From contig NZ_CANLZU010000002.1 of NCBI RefSeq assembly GCF_947495715.1, positions 62,001 through 126,000 on the forward strand: a stretch of DNA of 64,000 bases. Direction: 5' to 3'. The notes beneath the pieces were generated by a model. That model made no database searches, was not told the origin of the DNA, and saw nothing but the letters and a program-made list of their open reading frames with translations. Origin of the DNA: an uncultured Oceanisphaera sp. (lineage in GTDB: Bacteria > Pseudomonadota > Gammaproteobacteria > Enterobacterales > Aeromonadaceae). Position 1 is the first letter of the stretch. Every line of letters begins with the position of its first letter. The position numbers and the translations under genes are program-made. This document shows positions 14,759 to 22,937 of the stretch, piece by piece.

Positions 14759-15781
14759 TTAATGTGTGGTCGTGTCGACCTCGGTCAGCAGTGCATCGAG
14801 CAGAACCTGTCCCCGTTCTCCGGTGATGTCGATATAGGCCGAGTGGGTGGCCTTGCTGCGTTCACGGAAGGCGGCGCGTTCTTCTGCGGTCAGCTCAATC
14901 ATTCTGATATCGGGTTTGGCCGCCTTGATTTTGGCCAGCTTGTCTTCGTTGAACTGCTCGACCACGTCGTGCATGAAGTTCTGCATGCCGGCGGTGGTGT
15001 CGCGGATTAGCTGCTTGCGATTGGCGGGCAGGCTGTCATACCAGTCGGTGCCCGACATGACGGTGGTGACCAGCTCCTGCTCACCGGCCCAGATCATGTA
15101 GTCGGTGACTTCGTAAAATTTCATTTCTTCGATGGCCGGCACCGGGTTTATCTGGCCGTCGACCTGCTTGAGCTGCAGGGCACCATAGACTTCGCCAAAG
15201 GGCAGCGGAGTGGGGCTGGCACCCAGATCATCGTAAGCCTTGAGCAGAATGGGAGAAACCATGACGCGCATCTTGAAGTTATCGAAGTCGGCGGGGGTGC
15301 GAATTTCCCGGTTGGTGGTCCAGACCTGCGGGCCTTCGGAGTACATGGTGTGCAGTTTCAGGCCTTTGGCTTCAAAGTCCTTACCGAGTTCATCGTAAAT
15401 CACCGGACTGGAACCCAGTAAATTGGCGGTGGCGTCCGAGTCTGATGGCAGAGTATAGGTCAGCAGAAACATCTGCGACTCGGGCACTATGGTGCCCAGG
15501 TTGCCCACCGAGACGTTGGCAAACTGCACTACGCTGTCGGCGACCTGTTCGACCAGCTCGGTGGGGGTGCCCAGAGAGCCGAGGGGATAGATTTTGATGG
15601 TGACATCGCCGTTGGTCTTGTCTTCGATGCGCTTCTTGAACTCCTGAGCGTAGGCATCCATGATTGAGCCGGGAATTTCCTCGATGGCAAACTTCCATTC
15701 TTCGGCCATGGCGAGGGCGGGGGTCAGGGCGACAGAGACTGAAAGTGCCAGTGCTTTCAGTTGTTTTTTAAATGCGGTCAT
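14759..15781 (-). CDS. TRAP transporter substrate-binding protein (DctP type)
   Basis: 340 residues from the ATG at 15781, chosen because AAGGAG sits 9 bp upstream and the resulting start, MTAFKKQLKALALSVSVALT, is a proper signal peptide with predicted cleavage after AMA. The frame is open further upstream, but those codons are unlikely to be translated. Mature residues EEWKFAIEEIPGSIMDAYAQ and the Arg in FDNFKMRVMVSP, which contacts the ligand carboxylate in most DctP proteins, are typical. Periplasmic. First gene of the TRAP operon, divergent from a LysR regulator. Confidence 0.94.
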   Translation of the reverse strand: MTAFKKQLKALALSVSVALTPALAMAEEWKFAIEEIPGSIMDAYAQEFKKRIEDKTNGDVTIKIYPLGSLGTPTELVEQVADSVVQFANVSVGNLGTIVPESQMFLLTYTLPSDSDATANLLGSSPVIYDELGKDFEAKGLKLHTMYSEGPQVWTTNREIRTPADFDNFKMRVMVSPILLKAYDDLGASPTPLPFGEVYGALQLKQVDGQINPVPAIEEMKFYEVTDYMIWAGEQELVTTVMSGTDWYDSLPANRKQLIRDTTAGMQNFMHDVVEQFNEDKLAKIKAAKPDIRMIELTAEERAAFRERSKATHSAYIDITGERGQVLLDALLTEVDTTTH

Positions 15782-15849
15782 ATTCATCATCTCCTTCGAT
15801 TGCCAGGTTGTTTTCTTGTGACAATAATGTGAATCCATTCGTAACAATC

Positions 15850-15859
15850 GCAGTATTGC
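15850..15859 (-). promoter_or_regulatory. Shared 10-bp motif GCAATACTGC upstream of dctP
   Basis: Read on the minus strand this is GCAATACTGC, 69-78 bp upstream of the dctP start. The identical 10-mer lies upstream of the ureohydrolase gene at 16974-16983, in the same orientation relative to its gene. It may be a recognition half-site for the intervening LysR regulator. Confidence 0.45.
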
Positions 15860-15893
15860 AAAGCACCATGCATCCAAAAATATAAATTTTGAT

Positions 15894-15903
15894 ATGTATA
15901 CAT
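15894..15903. promoter_or_regulatory. Palindrome ATGTATACAT in dctP/LysR divergent region
   Basis: A perfect 10-bp palindrome in the AT-rich spacer between the divergent dctP and LysR genes. The same sequence occurs over the -10 box of the NCS2 permease promoter at 51844-51853. GntR-type regulators often bind such sites, but the palindrome could also be two opposed TATACA-like -10 boxes. Confidence 0.3.
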
Positions 15904-15952
15904 TTTAAAAATTAATGTATTTTCGGCGCAGGCCACACACTCCGGAGACGCA

Positions 15953-16873
15953 ATGGCAAGCTACTCGATGAAACATATGCTGACCTTCTGCACCGTGGCG
16001 GAATACGGTGGCTTTGTGGGGGCCGAGTCGGTACTGGGCATGAGCCAGCCGGCGATCAGTACCCATATTCGTGACTTCGAGATTCGGCTCGGCTTTCAGC
16101 TGTGCCATCGTGGGCGCAGTGGCTTCAGCCTGACCGAGAAGGGGCAGCTGGTGTATCGCAAGTGTCGCGATATGCTGAACAACATTTCGGACTTTGAATC
16201 CGAGCTGGGCGAACTGCGCGACAAGCTGACCGGAACGCTGCGGCTGGGCCTGATTGACAGCACCATTACCAATCACGACTTTCCCATCTCTGAAGCGATT
16301 CACCGTTTCTATGGCCGCAAGAACGACGTATCACTCAAATTGGTGGTGCTGCCTCCCGAAGAGCTGGAGCGGGAGCTGCTTAACGGTAACCTGCATATCG
16401 CGCTGGGCTTGTTTCATAACCGGCACAGCGGGCTGAGTTATCGGCACCTGTGCATGGAAGACCACGGTTTTTACTGTGGCCGCCGCCATCCGCTGTTCGG
16501 GCTGGGGAATGCCGACATCACCCTCGAGACCCTAAGACAATACCCGGTGTCTTCTCGTACCTATCTGCACCATGCCGAGCTGCAGGGGCTGATGAAAGCG
16601 TGGGATGTGGCCATGGTATCCAATATGGAAGCGCAGGCGATTCTGATCACCAGCGGCAGTTTTCTCGGTTTTCTGCCGACACATTACGCCAGGCAATGGG
16701 TCGAGCGCGGCGAAATGCGCGCTATCGATCATCTTGATCTGTCCTGGCAGTCGGAGTTCAGCATGGCGATGCGGGTGTCTCCCGCCCCGCAGGAGTTTGT
16801 CAGAATTTTTGCCGAAGACGTAGAAGCCACCATCAAGGCTGCCAGCCTCGGCAAGCCGGGAGAGCCCACCTGA
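15953..16873 (+). CDS. LysR-family regulator of the TRAP/ureohydrolase locus
   Basis: 306 residues. The winged helix-turn-helix spans about residues 5-65 (MLTFCTVAEYGGFVGAESVL then GMSQPAISTHIRDFE). The effector domain follows (GTLRLGLIDSTITNHDFPIS). It lies between a divergent TRAP operon and a co-directional ureohydrolase gene, and identical 10-bp motifs lie upstream of both, so it probably controls import and breakdown of one compound. Inducer unknown; a guanidino compound is the reasonable guess. Confidence 0.9.
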   Translation: MASYSMKHMLTFCTVAEYGGFVGAESVLGMSQPAISTHIRDFEIRLGFQLCHRGRSGFSLTEKGQLVYRKCRDMLNNISDFESELGELRDKLTGTLRLGLIDSTITNHDFPISEAIHRFYGRKNDVSLKLVVLPPEELERELLNGNLHIALGLFHNRHSGLSYRHLCMEDHGFYCGRRHPLFGLGNADITLETLRQYPVSSRTYLHHAELQGLMKAWDVAMVSNMEAQAILITSGSFLGFLPTHYARQWVERGEMRAIDHLDLSWQSEFSMAMRVSPAPQEFVRIFAEDVEATIKAASLGKPGEPT

Positions 16874-16973
16874 GGCCGACGGCAGCTCATTCTGTAGCAT
16901 CTTATTCACATCTAACATCACAAAAATTAATATATACATAATAAGTTTTATATTTTTTGATTTATGAGCCCCT

Positions 16974-16983
16974 GCAATACTGC
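16974..16983 (+). promoter_or_regulatory. Shared 10-bp motif GCAATACTGC upstream of ureohydrolase gene
   Basis: GCAATACTGC, 100-109 bp upstream of the ATG at 17083. Same motif and relative orientation as at 15850-15859 before dctP. Sits just downstream of an AT-rich stretch (ATTAATATATACATAATAAG) that could hold the promoter. Confidence 0.45.
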
Positions 16984-17082
16984 CTTTCTCATTCGGCGCT
17001 CAGACCTTCATCGGTATTCGAGCGTTTTAGCAGACAAAGCACCGGTCGGTCAGGCCGTTGGTTGAACAGGGGTAGACAAACT

Positions 17083-18051
17083 ATGAGTGAAAATGCTTAC
17101 GAAAAAGGTCGCTTGAACCTGCCGTTTGTTGGTTTCTGCACCTTCGGGAAGAAGCGAACCTGTGAAGACTGGGACAACATAAAGGCGGACGTTGCCTTTA
17201 TGGGCGCGCCCTTTGACTGCGGTACCCAGTGGCGTTCCGGCGCGCGCATGGGGCCTCGTTCCGTGCGTGAAGCATCAACACTGTTTTCCTTCGGCCACGG
17301 TGGTGCTTATTCGTATGAAGAGGATCTGATGTACCTGGATGGCGTTGATATTGTCGATATCGGCGATGCGGACATGGTGCATACCGACACCGAGAAATCC
17401 CATGCGAATATCGAATATGGGGTACGCAAGATACTGGAATCCGGCGCCCTGCCGGTGGTCGTCGGTGGTGACCATTCGGTCAATGCCCCTTGTATTCGCG
17501 CATTCGAGGGCCGTGGACCCATTCATATCATCCAGATCGATGCCCATCTCGACTTCGTCGATGAGCGTCACGGTGTTCGCTTCGGTCACGGCAACCCGCT
17601 GCGCCGTGCTTCCGAGCAGGAATTCGTCACCGGCATGACCCAGCTTGGTATCCGCAATGTCTCCTCGTCCAACCGGGCGGATCACAAGGCGGCAGAAGAT
17701 GCCGGCTCTACCATACTGTCCGTGCGCGATGTACGCCGGCTGGGCGTGGAAGGGGTACTGGCGCTGATCCCCAAAGGGGTGAACTATTACATCACCATCG
17801 ATATCGACGGTTTTGACCCTTCCATTGCCCCCGGTACCGGCACCCCGAGTCATGGTGGCTTCACGTATTATGAAGTGATGGAAATCCTGCAGGGAGTGGC
17901 GTTCGGTGGTGAGGTAGTGGGTATCGACTTGTGCGAAGTCGCCCCCGATTATGATCATACCGGCACCACCAGTGTGTTGGCGGCACAGGTGTTGATGAAT
18001 CTGATCGGTTATGTCTTCCACGGCCGTCAATTGCGTCAGCAAAGCGCTTAA
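17083..18051 (+). CDS. Agmatinase-family ureohydrolase
   Basis: 322 residues from the ATG at 17083 (MSENAYEKGRLNLPFVGFCT), with AGGGG upstream. The frame is open to 16957, but those residues are not conserved-looking. The binuclear Mn2+ site of arginase-fold enzymes is complete: GGDHS, DAHLD and DIDGFDPS, followed by PGTGTPSHGGFTYYE, typical of agmatinase and guanidinobutyrase rather than arginase. It releases urea from a guanidino substrate. The exact substrate is not fixed by these motifs. Linkage to a TRAP importer and LysR regulator points to catabolism of an imported guanidino compound rather than polyamine synthesis. Confidence 0.88.
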   Translation: MSENAYEKGRLNLPFVGFCTFGKKRTCEDWDNIKADVAFMGAPFDCGTQWRSGARMGPRSVREASTLFSFGHGGAYSYEEDLMYLDGVDIVDIGDADMVHTDTEKSHANIEYGVRKILESGALPVVVGGDHSVNAPCIRAFEGRGPIHIIQIDAHLDFVDERHGVRFGHGNPLRRASEQEFVTGMTQLGIRNVSSSNRADHKAAEDAGSTILSVRDVRRLGVEGVLALIPKGVNYYITIDIDGFDPSIAPGTGTPSHGGFTYYEVMEILQGVAFGGEVVGIDLCEVAPDYDHTGTTSVLAAQVLMNLIGYVFHGRQLRQQSA

Positions 18052-18060
18052 AGAGGTTCT

Positions 18061-18090
18061 ATGCCGGTGTAAGCACCGGCATTTTCTTTT
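18061..18090 (+). terminator. Rho-independent terminator of ureohydrolase gene
   Basis: Stem ATGCCGGTG / CACCGGCAT, loop TAAG, followed by a T-rich tail, ten bases after the stop. Confidence 0.9.
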
Positions 18091-18234
18091 TCTGCTGTTC
18101 GGTGCCAGTCGAATCTGCACTACATATATCTCAAACCTAGCCTCTCATCCCCCAATACCGTCTTTCCCCGCTGTATCGCGTCCGTCCGACTTGTTATGCT
18201 GAGTATCCACTCTAATTGATACGGACAATCAACA

Positions 18235-19326
18235 ATGGCAGTAGGCGCATTCACGCAGTGGTTGGCCCGGAACAAGGGGCTGGGGTGGATCCTGTTTGTG
18301 GTGGTGGTGGCGCTGTTCTGGCTATGGCGCGGCGAGGTGTATCAGGCACGGGTGAACGAGCCCGACATGGAAGGCACTGCCGCCCCCGGTCTGCCAGCGG
18401 TGGAAGTGACGCGCCTTGATGCCGAACCCTACCAAGCCACACTGATGCTGCAGGGGCAACTGCTGCCCCAACGTTCGCAGGTGTTGCAGGCCCAGGTGAG
18501 CGGTACCGTGGTCGAGGTGCCCGAGCTGGGCCAGACCGCCGCCGAGGGCGAGTTGCTGCTTACCTTGAGTGACGACGGCCGCCGCGTGGAGCTGGCCCGG
18601 GCCGACGCCGAGCTGACCTTGCGCCAGGCCGAAGTCACCGGCGCCGCGCGATTGCGCCGCAACCAGCTGATCTCCCAAACCGGCTATCTGTCGCTCAAAT
18701 CCGCCGCCGCCGCCGCCGAAGCGGAGTTGGCCGAGGCGCGATTGGCGGTCAGCCGTACCCGTATTGCCGCGCCCTTTGCCGGCAGCGTGGATGCCCGGCC
18801 GGTCGAGCAGGGAGACTTTGTGCAGGCGGGGGATGCGCTGCTGACGCTGGTGGACGTATCGACCCTCAAGCTGCATGCCGCCGTGCCGCAACAGCAGGTG
18901 GCCGGGCTGACGCCGGGGCTGCCGGTGACGGCGGTAATGCTGGACGGACGCGAGCTGAGCGGCCGGCTCAGCTTTGTGGCCCAGGCGGCGGACACCGCTA
19001 CCCGAAGCTTCGCCCTGGAAGCCCGGCTCAATAACCCGCACGGCTGGCGAGTGGCCGGGGCCAGTGCCGGTTTGAATATCACTCTGCCGACCCGGCAAGC
19101 CTTTCGGCTGTCGCCGGCGTTGCTGGCGCTGGATGACAATGGCCGCACCGGCGTTTATCTGGTGGATGAGCAAGACCGGGCGAAGCTGGTGCCGGTGACG
19201 CTGCTCAGCATCGGCACCGATCAGGCCTGGGTCAGTGGTTTACCGCAACCGGCACGCATCATCACGCGGGGGGCCGGTTTCATGACCGATGGCGCCCCGG
19301 TGCGCATTTACGAGCCCCAGTCATGA
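18235..19326 (+). CDS. RND efflux periplasmic adaptor (membrane fusion protein)
   Basis: 363 residues. One N-terminal membrane anchor (LGWILFVVVVALFWLW) with no lipobox. Then the lipoyl/barrel-sandwich halves (LQGQLLPQRSQVLQAQVSG and IAAPFAGSVDARPVEQGDFV) flank a short Ala/Glu-rich coiled-coil hairpin, and a beta-barrel domain follows (VPQQQVAGLTPGLPVTAVML). It bridges the inner-membrane RND pump to an outer-membrane channel. The stop overlaps the pump gene start by 4 bp. No outer-membrane factor is encoded nearby, so a TolC-like protein elsewhere would be shared. Confidence 0.92.
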   Translation: MAVGAFTQWLARNKGLGWILFVVVVALFWLWRGEVYQARVNEPDMEGTAAPGLPAVEVTRLDAEPYQATLMLQGQLLPQRSQVLQAQVSGTVVEVPELGQTAAEGELLLTLSDDGRRVELARADAELTLRQAEVTGAARLRRNQLISQTGYLSLKSAAAAAEAELAEARLAVSRTRIAAPFAGSVDARPVEQGDFVQAGDALLTLVDVSTLKLHAAVPQQQVAGLTPGLPVTAVMLDGRELSGRLSFVAQAADTATRSFALEARLNNPHGWRVAGASAGLNITLPTRQAFRLSPALLALDDNGRTGVYLVDEQDRAKLVPVTLLSIGTDQAWVSGLPQPARIITRGAGFMTDGAPVRIYEPQS

Positions 19327-22300
19327 GGGCGCTGATTGCCGCCGCTGTCTTTCGCAGCCGCGCCACCCTGATGGCCTTTGTGTTTTTGCTGCTCGGTGGG
19401 GTGGCTGCCTATCAGGCCATTCCCAAGGAAGCCAATCCCGACGTCACCATTCCCATGATGTATGTGTCGATGGCGCTGGAGGGCATCAGCCCGGAAGACG
19501 GCGAGCGGCTGCTGGTGCGGCCGATGGAGCAGGAGCTGCGCTCCCTGGAAGGGGTGAAGAAAATGACCTCAACTGCCAGTGAGGGCCATGCGTCGGTGAT
19601 GCTGGAATTCGATGCGGGCTTCGATCCCAAACTGGCGCTGCAGGAAGTGCGTGAAAAGGTCGACTCGGCCCGCAGCAAGCTGCCGCAGGAAGCCGACGAG
19701 CCGGTGGTGCACGAAATCAACGTTGCCCTGTTTCCGGTGTTGTCGGTGGCCTTGTCGGGGCCCTTGTCGGAAGCCGAGCTGGTGATGACCGCCCGGCGGC
19801 TGAAAGAAGAAATGGAAGGCATTCCCGAGGTGCTGGAAGTGGACATTGGCGGCGATCGGGAAGATCTGCTGGAAATTCTGGTCGACCCCCAGGTGCTGGA
19901 CAGCTTCGGCATCGACTACACGGCGCTGTTCAATCTGGTGTCGCGCAACAACCGGCTGGTGGCGGCGGGCAGCCTGGATACCGGCGCCGGTCGGCTGGCG
20001 ATCAAGGTGCCCGGCGTCATCGAAGATCTGGACGACGTGCTGGGCCTGCCCATCAAGGTAAGTGGCGACCGGGTGGTGACCTTTGGCGATGTCGCCACCC
20101 TGCGGCGCACCTTCAAGGATCCGGCCGGCTTTGCCCGTATCAACGGGCAGCCCGGGGTGGTGCTGGAAGTCAGCAAGCGTGCCGGCGCCAACATCATCAA
20201 CACCATAGAGCAGGTCAAGCAGTTGCTGGCGGAGGCGGCGCCCTTGCTGCCGCCGGGGCTGGAAGTGGACTACATCATGGATCAGTCGACCCAGGTGGAA
20301 ACCCTGCTGTCGGATCTGCTCAATAACGTGCTTACCGCCGTGGTGCTGGTGTTGATTCTGATCCTCGCCACCATGGGGGCACGCTCGGCGGTGATGGTGG
20401 GGTTGACCATTCCCGGCGCCTTTCTCGCCGGTATTCTGATCATCTGGTCCATCGGCTTTACCATGAACATCATAGTGCTGTTTTCGCTGATCCTGGTGGC
20501 CGGCATGCTGGTGGATGGCGCCATTGTGGTGTGCGAGCTGGCCGACCGCCACCTGCACCAGGGGCAGTCGCCCAAAGAGGCCTGGATTAATGCCGCCCAC
20601 CGCATGAGCTGGCCGGTGATTGCCTCGACCGCCACCACCCTGGCGGTGTTTTTTCCGCTGCTGTTCTGGCCCGGGGTGGTGGGGGAGTTCATGAAATACC
20701 TGCCCGCTACCGTTATCATCTGCCTGTTGGCTTCCCTGGCCATGGCGCTGGTATTTTTACCGACCATGGGCGGGGTCAGCCGGCACGGCGCACGCGTCCG
20801 CGAGCCGGTGCGGGTGCCGGGGCTGGCCCGGTATCGAGCCTTGCTGAGCCGCTTGCTGCGCCGGCCGGGCCTGACCCTGATTGCGACCCTGGTGCTGACC
20901 GCACTGGTGTATGCGGGCTATGCCCGTTTCAATCATGGCGTCGAGTTTTTTCCCGACATCGAGCCCGACAGCGCCCAGCTGCAGGTGCGCGCCCGGGGTG
21001 ATTTGTCGGTGTATGAAAAAGACGCCCTGCTGCGCGAAGTGGAGCAACGCCTGCGTGGCCTGAGCGAGGTAAAGGCGCTGTATGCCCGCAGTTTTGCCAT
21101 GGCAGACAGCCAGATGGGCAGTGATGTGATTGGCGTGTTGCAGTTCCAATTTACCGACTGGTATTTGCGTCGCCCGGCTTCCTCCATTAAAGACACCCTG
21201 CTGGCGCTGACCGACGACATTCCCGGCATAGTGCTGGAGTTTCGGCAACAGCAGATGGGCCCGGGCGGCGGCAAGCCGGTGGAAATTAGGCTGTCGGGCA
21301 CCGACAACCGGGAGCTGGAGCAGGCCGCCGACGGCGTGCGTGCCGCCATGCAGGCGCTGGGCGGCTTTATCGACATAGAAGACGACCGCAGTCTGCCCGG
21401 TATCGAGTGGCGACTCACGGTCAACCGGGAAGCGGCCGCCCGCATGGGGGCCGACGTGCTGAGCGTGGGCAATGCGGTACAGCTGGTCACCAATGGCCTG
21501 AAGCTGGCGAGCTACCGGCCCGAAGATGCCAACGACGAGGTCGACATTCGAGTGCGACTGCCGCAGCAGTGGCGCTCGCTCGACCAGCTCTCGCGGCTGA
21601 CGATCAATACCCCGCGCGGTCAGGTGCCACTCAGCCAGTTTGTGACCCTGACCCCGGCGCCCAAAATCGGCACCCTGCACCGAGTAGACGGTCGGCGTAC
21701 CCTGACCCTGCAGGCCGATATTGCCGAAGGCTTTCGGTTGGATGAACGGCTGGCCGCACTGGCCGACAATGCACCGACACTGCCGCCCGGCATCAACCTG
21801 ACGGTCGCCGGAGAAGACGCGGATCAGCGTGAAGCGGGGCAGTTTCTGACCAGCGCCTTTGGCGTGGCCATTCTGATGATGACGCTGATCCTGGTCACCC
21901 AGTTCAACAATCTGTATCAAACGGCACTGGTGCTGTCGGCCATCGTATTTTCTACCGCCGGGGTCTTGATAGGGTTACTGCTGAACGGGCAGTCATTCGG
22001 CATCGTGATGGTGGGCATGGGGGTAATCGCCCTGGCGGGCATCGTGGTGAACAACAATATCGTGCTGATCGACACCTTCAACCAGCTGCGCAAGGACGGC
22101 ATGAGCCCGACCGAGGCGGCGCTGGAAACCGGTTGTCTGCGTTTGCGCCCTGTGTTGCTGACCGCCATCACCACTGTGCTGGGGCTGATGCCGATGGTTC
22201 TGGGTGTGAACGTCGACCTGCTGGCACCCAGCCTCGGTATCGGTGCCCCGTCCACTCAATGGTGGACCCAGCTGTCGAGCGCCATCGCCGGCGGCCTGGC

Positions 22301-22388
22301 CTTCGCCACCCTGCTGACCCTGTTGCTCACCCCCTGCATGCTGGTACTGGGCGCGGGACGTAAACAGGCTGTGAGGGGTGAAGGGTGA
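19323..22388 (+). CDS. RND efflux pump, inner-membrane permease
   Basis: 1021 residues, full length for the AcrB/MexB-like superfamily. TM1 is at residues 12-30. The first periplasmic loop has IPKEANPDVTIPMMYVSMAL. TM4 carries the proton-relay Asp in VAGMLVDGAIVVCELADRHL. A second half starts near residue 520 (LIATLVLTALVYAGYARFNH), and the C-terminal helices include GIVVNNNIVLIDTFNQLRKD. It exports drugs, detergents or other amphiphiles using the proton gradient; substrates cannot be predicted. Coupled to the adaptor gene by overlap. Confidence 0.95.
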   Translation: MRALIAAAVFRSRATLMAFVFLLLGGVAAYQAIPKEANPDVTIPMMYVSMALEGISPEDGERLLVRPMEQELRSLEGVKKMTSTASEGHASVMLEFDAGFDPKLALQEVREKVDSARSKLPQEADEPVVHEINVALFPVLSVALSGPLSEAELVMTARRLKEEMEGIPEVLEVDIGGDREDLLEILVDPQVLDSFGIDYTALFNLVSRNNRLVAAGSLDTGAGRLAIKVPGVIEDLDDVLGLPIKVSGDRVVTFGDVATLRRTFKDPAGFARINGQPGVVLEVSKRAGANIINTIEQVKQLLAEAAPLLPPGLEVDYIMDQSTQVETLLSDLLNNVLTAVVLVLILILATMGARSAVMVGLTIPGAFLAGILIIWSIGFTMNIIVLFSLILVAGMLVDGAIVVCELADRHLHQGQSPKEAWINAAHRMSWPVIASTATTLAVFFPLLFWPGVVGEFMKYLPATVIICLLASLAMALVFLPTMGGVSRHGARVREPVRVPGLARYRALLSRLLRRPGLTLIATLVLTALVYAGYARFNHGVEFFPDIEPDSAQLQVRARGDLSVYEKDALLREVEQRLRGLSEVKALYARSFAMADSQMGSDVIGVLQFQFTDWYLRRPASSIKDTLLALTDDIPGIVLEFRQQQMGPGGGKPVEIRLSGTDNRELEQAADGVRAAMQALGGFIDIEDDRSLPGIEWRLTVNREAAARMGADVLSVGNAVQLVTNGLKLASYRPEDANDEVDIRVRLPQQWRSLDQLSRLTINTPRGQVPLSQFVTLTPAPKIGTLHRVDGRRTLTLQADIAEGFRLDERLAALADNAPTLPPGINLTVAGEDADQREAGQFLTSAFGVAILMMTLILVTQFNNLYQTALVLSAIVFSTAGVLIGLLLNGQSFGIVMVGMGVIALAGIVVNNNIVLIDTFNQLRKDGMSPTEAALETGCLRLRPVLLTAITTVLGLMPMVLGVNVDLLAPSLGIGAPSTQWWTQLSSAIAGGLAFATLLTLLLTPCMLVLGAGRKQAVRGEG

Positions 22389-22527
22389 GGAGACATTGTA
22401 GGCCCGGTTTCAACCGGGCAAGCCAGCGCACGGCTTGGTGCTATTACAGGTAGCCGCCACTTCAGTTGGCGGATCAGAGCACTCCGTAGTAACAGGAAAT
22501 ACTACGCGATATCGGCAGCAACCCGTC

Positions 22528-22628
22528 GGACAAAGGACCCGCTCCGCCGACACGCCGTGAATCCATCCGTGGAGGCTCAGCCGCGCCATCCGTGGCGCGG
22601 ATGGTCGGCCGAGCAGATCCCTTTGTCC
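22528..22628 (+). repeat. Modular hairpin repeat, unit 1
   Basis: Outer arms GGACAAAGG (22528-22536) and CCTTTGTCC (22620-22628) enclose an inner CCGAC/GTCGG pair, a block reading CACGCCGTGAATCCATCCGT, and a central palindrome GCGCCATCCGTGGCGC. The same architecture appears at 22687-22794, 34434-34542 and 49721-49877. A 28-29 base block (22527-22555) recurs with two mismatches at 34514-34542 on the other strand. Confidence 0.8.
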
Positions 22629-22686
22629 TCCCTGATGTCAGGGAGTTGCCTGTTGGCGCCGTCTACAGACAACTCGGTGTTTGAGA

Positions 22687-22794
22687 AGAGGCAACAGAGA
22701 TCGACTCCCACGACCGTGAAATGCCAGGGGCGGCATTTCCGAGCTTACAGGGAAGTACTTGTAGCGTGTCGTGGGAGGTGGCTGTGTTGCCTCT
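22687..22794 (-). repeat. Modular hairpin repeat, unit 2
   Basis: Outer arms AGAGGCAACA (22687-22696) and TGTTGCCTCT (22785-22794), inner arms CTCCCACGAC (22705-22714) and GTCGTGGGAG (22768-22777), and an internal AAATGCC/GGCATTT stem. In reverse complement it matches the unit at 49721-49877 closely. About 30 bases to the right, GATCAGATCTTTATTCAAAT runs into TTGGTATGAC, like the ends of the element after ovoA. Confidence 0.82.
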
Positions 22795-22937
22795 GATCTC
22801 AGATTTAAATTAATGATCAGATCTTTATTCAAATTGGTATGACCTGCAGGTTCGGCGTTTTTATCATTGCTCAGCGGGGCTGAGCCTGCCAGCTGAAACG
22901 GCAGCTACGAGACCCCCTACGCTTCACGTTTCCCACT

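Larger units (their letters stand above)
22389..22937. other. Intergenic region holding two hairpin repeats
   Basis: 549 bp between the RND pump gene and the convergent cysteine-synthase-like gene. Apart from hairpin units 1 and 2 there is a small GCCCGGTTTCAACCGGGC hairpin at about 22402-22419 that may terminate the pump operon. Short ORFs here follow the repeat units and are not genes. Confidence 0.6.

Noticed and set aside
22557-22832. Short ORFs resembling one at 49733-49951
   Set aside because: The similarity (PTTVKCQGR, ACRGR) comes from the shared hairpin repeat, not from a protein family; no ribosome sites.
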